From contig NZ_LMUY01000015.1 of the NCBI RefSeq assembly GCF_009765685.1, positions 295,728 to 345,935 of the forward strand: a stretch of 50,208 nt of DNA, in the 5' to 3' direction. Below the pieces are notes generated by a model, which saw only the letters and a list, made by a program, of their open reading frames with translations, was not told the origin of the DNA and made no database searches. A program made the position numbers and the translations under genes. Origin of the DNA: Acidisphaera sp. L21. Its GTDB lineage: Bacteria; Pseudomonadota; Alphaproteobacteria; Acetobacterales; Acetobacteraceae. Positions 46,799 through 50,208 of this stretch are shown here, piece by piece. The stretch's first letter is position 1, and each line of letters begins with the position of its first letter.

Positions 46799-48098
46799 TC
46801 AGCACGCTGGTAGCATTCGCTCCAAAGTGGCCAAGACGTGCTCAGCCGTGATCAACCGTGTACACTCAAACTGCCGGGGCGTGCCGCTATGGCGAGGGCA
46901 CCACAGAAAATCCTTATGGTTAAACCGAAGAGTTGGATCGTTCCAGCAGCTATTGCAGGAATGCCAATTATGGACCCGGTATGGTGTTGAGAATTCGTTA
47001 GCCGGATGGGTGAAGCCGCTGATCATCAGAACCTTGGTGCCCGCGGCCCACGCCAGCCACGATAGCCCACTCGACAGGCCGATGAACCCGGCAGCGTGGC
47101 GCAACCAGCGAGCCCGCTCAGCCAGCGGGCGGTCGCCGGTCTCGTCCTCCGCCCCGTGCGGTATGTGGTTCCAGACCAGTCCGGTGCCATGCACCGATTT
47201 TTGGTCAATGCAGATCACCCGGTAGCCACGTTGCTTTAACCAGGGGATGATAGCAGCCCAGCCATTCGGGTTGTTCCAGTATTTGCACTGGCTGGAGCTC
47301 TGCACTCCGATGCAGACATACGGTTCGGCGATCGCGCGGCTCTCGTCCGGAAGGGTGATCACCGGGGCAAACTCCTCCGCCGCTACACCCAGGATGTAGG
47401 CGGCGGTGCGATGCAGCCCGACCATCCGAAAATCCGTGGGCTGCCACACCGCATCCGCATCGTCGAAGAATAGCCCGAGACTGTAGGTGGCGTAGAATCG
47501 CGTGGCGTCCACGTCCTCGTGCGGGATGAACTCGATATCCGTGTAGGCGTCGCGGAACAAAGGGATGATGAGCTTGGACATCGCGCAGGTAAGTTTACAG
47601 CCCCGGGTGGTGCCGAAGCGGACAGCGTAGGGGAACCAGCCCATCGTGTCACCGAGCGTGCCCACCGGGAATTGCACCAAGACGGGTCGGTCTCGGGCGT
47701 CGTAATCATGCTGCAATATGAGTGTGTCACCAGCCCAGACCTCAACCCGAAAGCGGACGAACCAGCGCTTGGTGCTGTTGATGACCCTGTTGTACACTTG
47801 TGTCAAACAGGGTGTTGCCGGTGTCCAGATCGCGCAGCCGGACCCGCCAGACCTTCAAATCTTCCCGCGCGGACAGCACCACCCGGCAGCCGAGATTGAA
47901 ATCGAAGCGGATGCCGTCCGGCGCCTGCTGAGTGGGGACGGCAGCGGCGAGGGGATAAGCTGGCTGCTCCTTTAGCGGCTCGCCAGACGATTGTGCGCCT
48001 GCAGTGACAGGCCTGACAGGTGCCCCGGGATCGGCCGACCCAGCAACCGTCGCCGCCGGACCATAACTTGAACTCTCACGCGCGCTTTCACTCAGCAT
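46799..48098 (-). pseudogene. Autotransporter strand-loop-strand O-heptosyltransferase (Aah/TibC-like), one frameshift
   Basis: Two frames make one ~430-residue enzyme. From 48098: MLSESARESSSYG, a Pro/Ala-rich leader, then IRFDFNLGCRVVLS and VWRVRLRDLDTGNTLFDTSVQQG. After a lesion near 47786 the other frame continues VINSTKRWFVRFRVEVW, then RDRPVLVQFPVGTLGDTMGW, a glycosyltransferase-9-like core (FRDAYTDIEFIPHED), ICIDQKSVHGTG, and HNWHSCNSCWNDPTLRF...WCPRHSG...FECTRL, whose four cysteines match the iron-binding cluster of the dodecameric TibC/Aah enzymes. These add ADP-heptose-derived heptose to Ser residues of repeat adhesins. The lesion equals loss of two bases or gain of one, not in a long homopolymer. 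Without it the gene would be complete. Confidence 0.82.
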
Positions 48099-48219
48099 TT
48101 ATTCAACCTCAAACCAGCTTGTCGAAAGATACAGACTGCTGAGAATTTTCGTCACGTCATCATCTTTTTACATGATACTGATCGTTCTGCACCCGTGGCC
48201 CGCTATCTAGCCAGGTTTT

Positions 48220-48990
48220 CAGCGGCGTCCCGGCCAGCAGGGACACGGCCATCGTGCTGGCAGGCGGCACCGCGTCTAACGTCGGCGTCACCAATGGTGG
48301 TTCGCTCAGCCTGAGCGGTGGCACAGCATTCGGCGGAAAACTCACAGGTGGCAGCGCCGGTGATGGAGCACTGACGGTATTGGCGGGCGGCGTCGCGTCC
48401 AACACGGGCATCGGCCTTGCGGCGGTCTTACTGTCAGCACCGATGTTGGCAGCGGCGGCACCCTCGTCATCTCGGCCGGTGGTTCATTGACCTCGGCCTC
48501 GGCCATAAAAGGATCTGGGTTCGACGCGACCAGCAGTATCGACCCATCTGCCGGGCACGGCATTGTCATCGATTCTGGCGGCACTGCTACTGGCACGACG
48601 GCTTAGCCTGGTGTCACGATCACTGTGCCATTTAACAACTTTGTCGATGCCGGCGTTACCAGCAGTGGCCTCACTGTCAGCGCCAGCGAGATACTGACCG
48701 TCTCGTCCAATGGCACCATCATCACGACCACGGTTACCCGCGCTGGCAACATTCCGTTCAATGCCGTCGCTACCGCATTCGACAGCGTGCTTGTCGGTGG
48801 CGGCAGTGCCACCATTCCTGGAACAGACTACCGTACGAAGGTGCTCGGGCAGCCTCCGCTAGCACCATCGTTGCCGCAATGGACATCGTTGGAAACGGCA
48901 GCACCGCCATTGCCGACGCTGTCACTGGCGGCGGCATGGTAACAGTCAGTAGCGGCGCCACTGTCATCAACATCCAAGTCGGCGGTCGCT
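48220..48990 (+). pseudogene. Decayed strand-loop-strand repeat adhesin (passenger) fragment
   Basis: Repeats such as LAGGTASNVGVTNGGSLSLSG and VLAGGVASNTG run in the frame of 48254, then shift near 48425 to LTVSTDVGSGGTLVISAGGS and DSGGTATGTTA, stop at a TAG (48604-48606), resume as GVTSSGLTVSASEILTVSS and VLVGGGSATIPGTDY, and shift again near 48845 to NGSTAIADAVTGGGMVTVSS. These are the same kind of repeat as in the intact gene starting at 49396. No clear start codon or ribosome site is present. Two frameshifts and a stop make it non-functional. Confidence 0.7.
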
Positions 48991-49395
48991 CAAACAAGGA
49001 CGGCTTGGGCGGCAAGACCCTCGTCCGCCGTGGTCACAAACCGGACGGCTTACTGACCTCGAACAATGCGGGGTATCAATACGCCGAGAGCCGGCACCGT
49101 GAAACGTTGGTTTCCTCAAAGTCTCGATACTATTGCAGCCGCAGTATCAGGTGCGTGACCAAATCATCTCTATGTATGCGCACAAATCGAGGAAAACCGC
49201 CTAGAAGACACAGCAGCGCGAGAGTGGTCGGCCAAACTATAGCCGTCTGAATACCGCGAATCTTGCAGATTGTTCTCGCAATATGGGGTTTGGGTCGGAC
49301 GTCTTTATTCCATTGTCTTGTCAGAATGATTCTTGCTAGGGTAATTCGGAGGATTGAGTTGCTCTGATAGGCAAGGCGGAAATTCGAGGGGTTAT
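48991..49395. other. Leader region of the intact repeat gene
   Basis: About 400 bases between the decayed fragment and the intact repeat gene. No gene recognised. A fall in GC near 49230-49395 is consistent with a promoter zone (see 49318-49346). Confidence 0.4.
49318..49346 (+). promoter_or_regulatory. Candidate promoter of the repeat-protein gene
   Basis: TTGTCA (49318-49323) and GTAATT (49341-49346) are separated by 17 bases and lie 50 bases before the ATG. The -35 is good and the -10 weak, so this is a tentative housekeeping-type promoter. Confidence 0.3.
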
Positions 49396-50208
49396 ATGGC
49401 AATTATCATTGTTAGCGCCGGGCAATCGAGTCCCGGCATTGGCGTAAACGACGGTGATGAACTCATTGTGCTCTCTGGCGGCGTCGCCAACAATGCCGTG
49501 GTGAGCAGTGGCGGGACCGTCACAGTCTCTAGTGGTGCTACGACAAGTGCTGGTATCGTCAGCAGTGGCGGCGCCGAGTTTATTGCATTGGGCGGCAATG
49601 CCAGCGGGACCATCGTAAATGCTGGTGGAACGGTCACGTTTTCCGGTTTGTTGCTCAACAGCGGCAGCATCGAAGACGGCACTGAACAAAACTTCGGTTC
49701 TGCCCTGTCCGACACTACCCTGAACGGCGTGGTTGTTCACGGCGGCGGCGTCATCGACATTAATAGTGCGACGATTGTGGGCGCCGACGTGCAATTACTG
49801 TCGGGGGGTATTGCTAGCAACACCACCGTTGGCAGTGATGGGACGTTTGCGATCACTGCCGCGGCGTTCGCCACTACGGTGGAAACTGGCGGCGCGGATG
49901 TCGTCTATAGCGGCTTTGCCAACGGAACCCACATTGAAAACGGCGGGACGGAAAGCGTGTTTGCCGTCGCAAGCGGCGCGGTCATCGATGGTGGTCTGCA
50001 AGAGGTTCTAGACCTCGGCACGTCAACGGACGCGACGATCGGCAGTGGTGGAGAACAAGAGGTTGGCCGCCTCGGTACGACCAACGGAACGGTCATCAAC
50101 ACCGGCGGTCTGGAATTTGTCTCGTCGGGCGGCACGGCGAACGACACGACGGTTCAAAGTGGCGGTACACTGGTTGCACTGCCAGGATCAACCGTGAGTG
50201 GCACAGTT
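49396..50208 (+). CDS. Strand-loop-strand repeat protein (AIDA-type passenger), runs off the window
   Basis: The frame is open for 271 codons to the window end. GAGGGG lies just before the ATG at 49396. The protein starts MAIIIVSAGQSSPGIGVND and continues as short repeats of the kind GGxxxxxxVxSGGTxxVSSG: LSGGVANNAVVSSGGTVTVS, LGGNASGTIVNAGGTVTFSG, VETGGADVVYSG, INTGGLEFVSSGGTAND. These repeats are the known substrate class of Aah/TibC heptosyltransferases, and such a transferase gene lies 1.3 kb away, divergent. No Sec signal peptide is present at the start, unlike classic autotransporters, so export may depend on a C-terminal signal or an extended start; the C-terminus is not in view. Confidence 0.85.
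   Translation, partial: MAIIIVSAGQSSPGIGVNDGDELIVLSGGVANNAVVSSGGTVTVSSGATTSAGIVSSGGAEFIALGGNASGTIVNAGGTVTFSGLLLNSGSIEDGTEQNFGSALSDTTLNGVVVHGGGVIDINSATIVGADVQLLSGGIASNTTVGSDGTFAITAAAFATTVETGGADVVYSGFANGTHIENGGTESVFAVASGAVIDGGLQEVLDLGTSTDATIGSGGEQEVGRLGTTNGTVINTGGLEFVSSGGTANDTTVQSGGTLVALPGSTVSGTV

Overview
The window is high-GC bacterial chromosome. Gene content points to an alphaproteobacterium, most likely of the Acetobacteraceae (inference): a recG/sdhE/mfd neighbourhood, a FixL/FixJ pair, a CioAB-type bd oxidase next to phosphoketolase, and a TPR segment of the kind common in that family. No rRNA, tRNA or CRISPR array was seen. The first gene is cut by the left edge and the last by the right edge.

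Layout. 1-7.2 kb: an M24 peptidase and an amidohydrolase overlapping by four bases, a lipoprotein, the periplasmic methionine sulfoxide reductase MsrP with a small membrane protein instead of MsrQ, a Nudix hydrolase with a DUF4340-like protein, an MFS exporter and an alkylguanine-DNA methyltransferase. 7.2-16.2 kb: a hybrid sensor kinase, then the core genes recG, sdhE and mfd. 16.2-21.8 kb: an exported protein, several small orphan genes, the decayed 3' part of a bacteriophytochrome kinase, and a FAD oxidoreductase.

22.0-37.9 kb is the most coherent block. Eight genes read in one direction: a P3A-type proton ATPase, NAD-type malic enzyme, AEC carrier, tandem universal stress protein, a BON protein fused to a membrane stress domain, phosphoketolase, and cydA/cydB without a Q-loop. 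Facing them are fixL, fixJ, a receiver-only protein and a tail-anchored protein. FixL keeps the haem-PAS signature. The likely picture (inference) is a low-oxygen/acid module: FixLJ senses oxygen, the bd oxidase keeps respiring, phosphoketolase and malic enzyme reroute carbon, and the ATPase exports protons. Two intergenic sites share 16 of 19 bases around TACGTA and a third resembles them, so they are candidate operators.

38.0-50.2 kb is accessory and heavily decayed. It holds a broken WcbI-like gene beside an intact GSCFA gene, an SGNH esterase, a methyltransferase, remnants of an integrase and of IS630 and IS5 transposases, an allophanate-hydrolase-like protein, an OhrR-type regulator and a small orphan with a paralogue at 19.5 kb. 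At the end lies a surface-glycoprotein locus: an O-heptosyltransferase of the Aah/TibC kind carrying one frameshift, a decayed strand-loop-strand repeat gene, and an intact repeat gene that leaves the window. The transferase is the enzyme class known to glycosylate such repeats.
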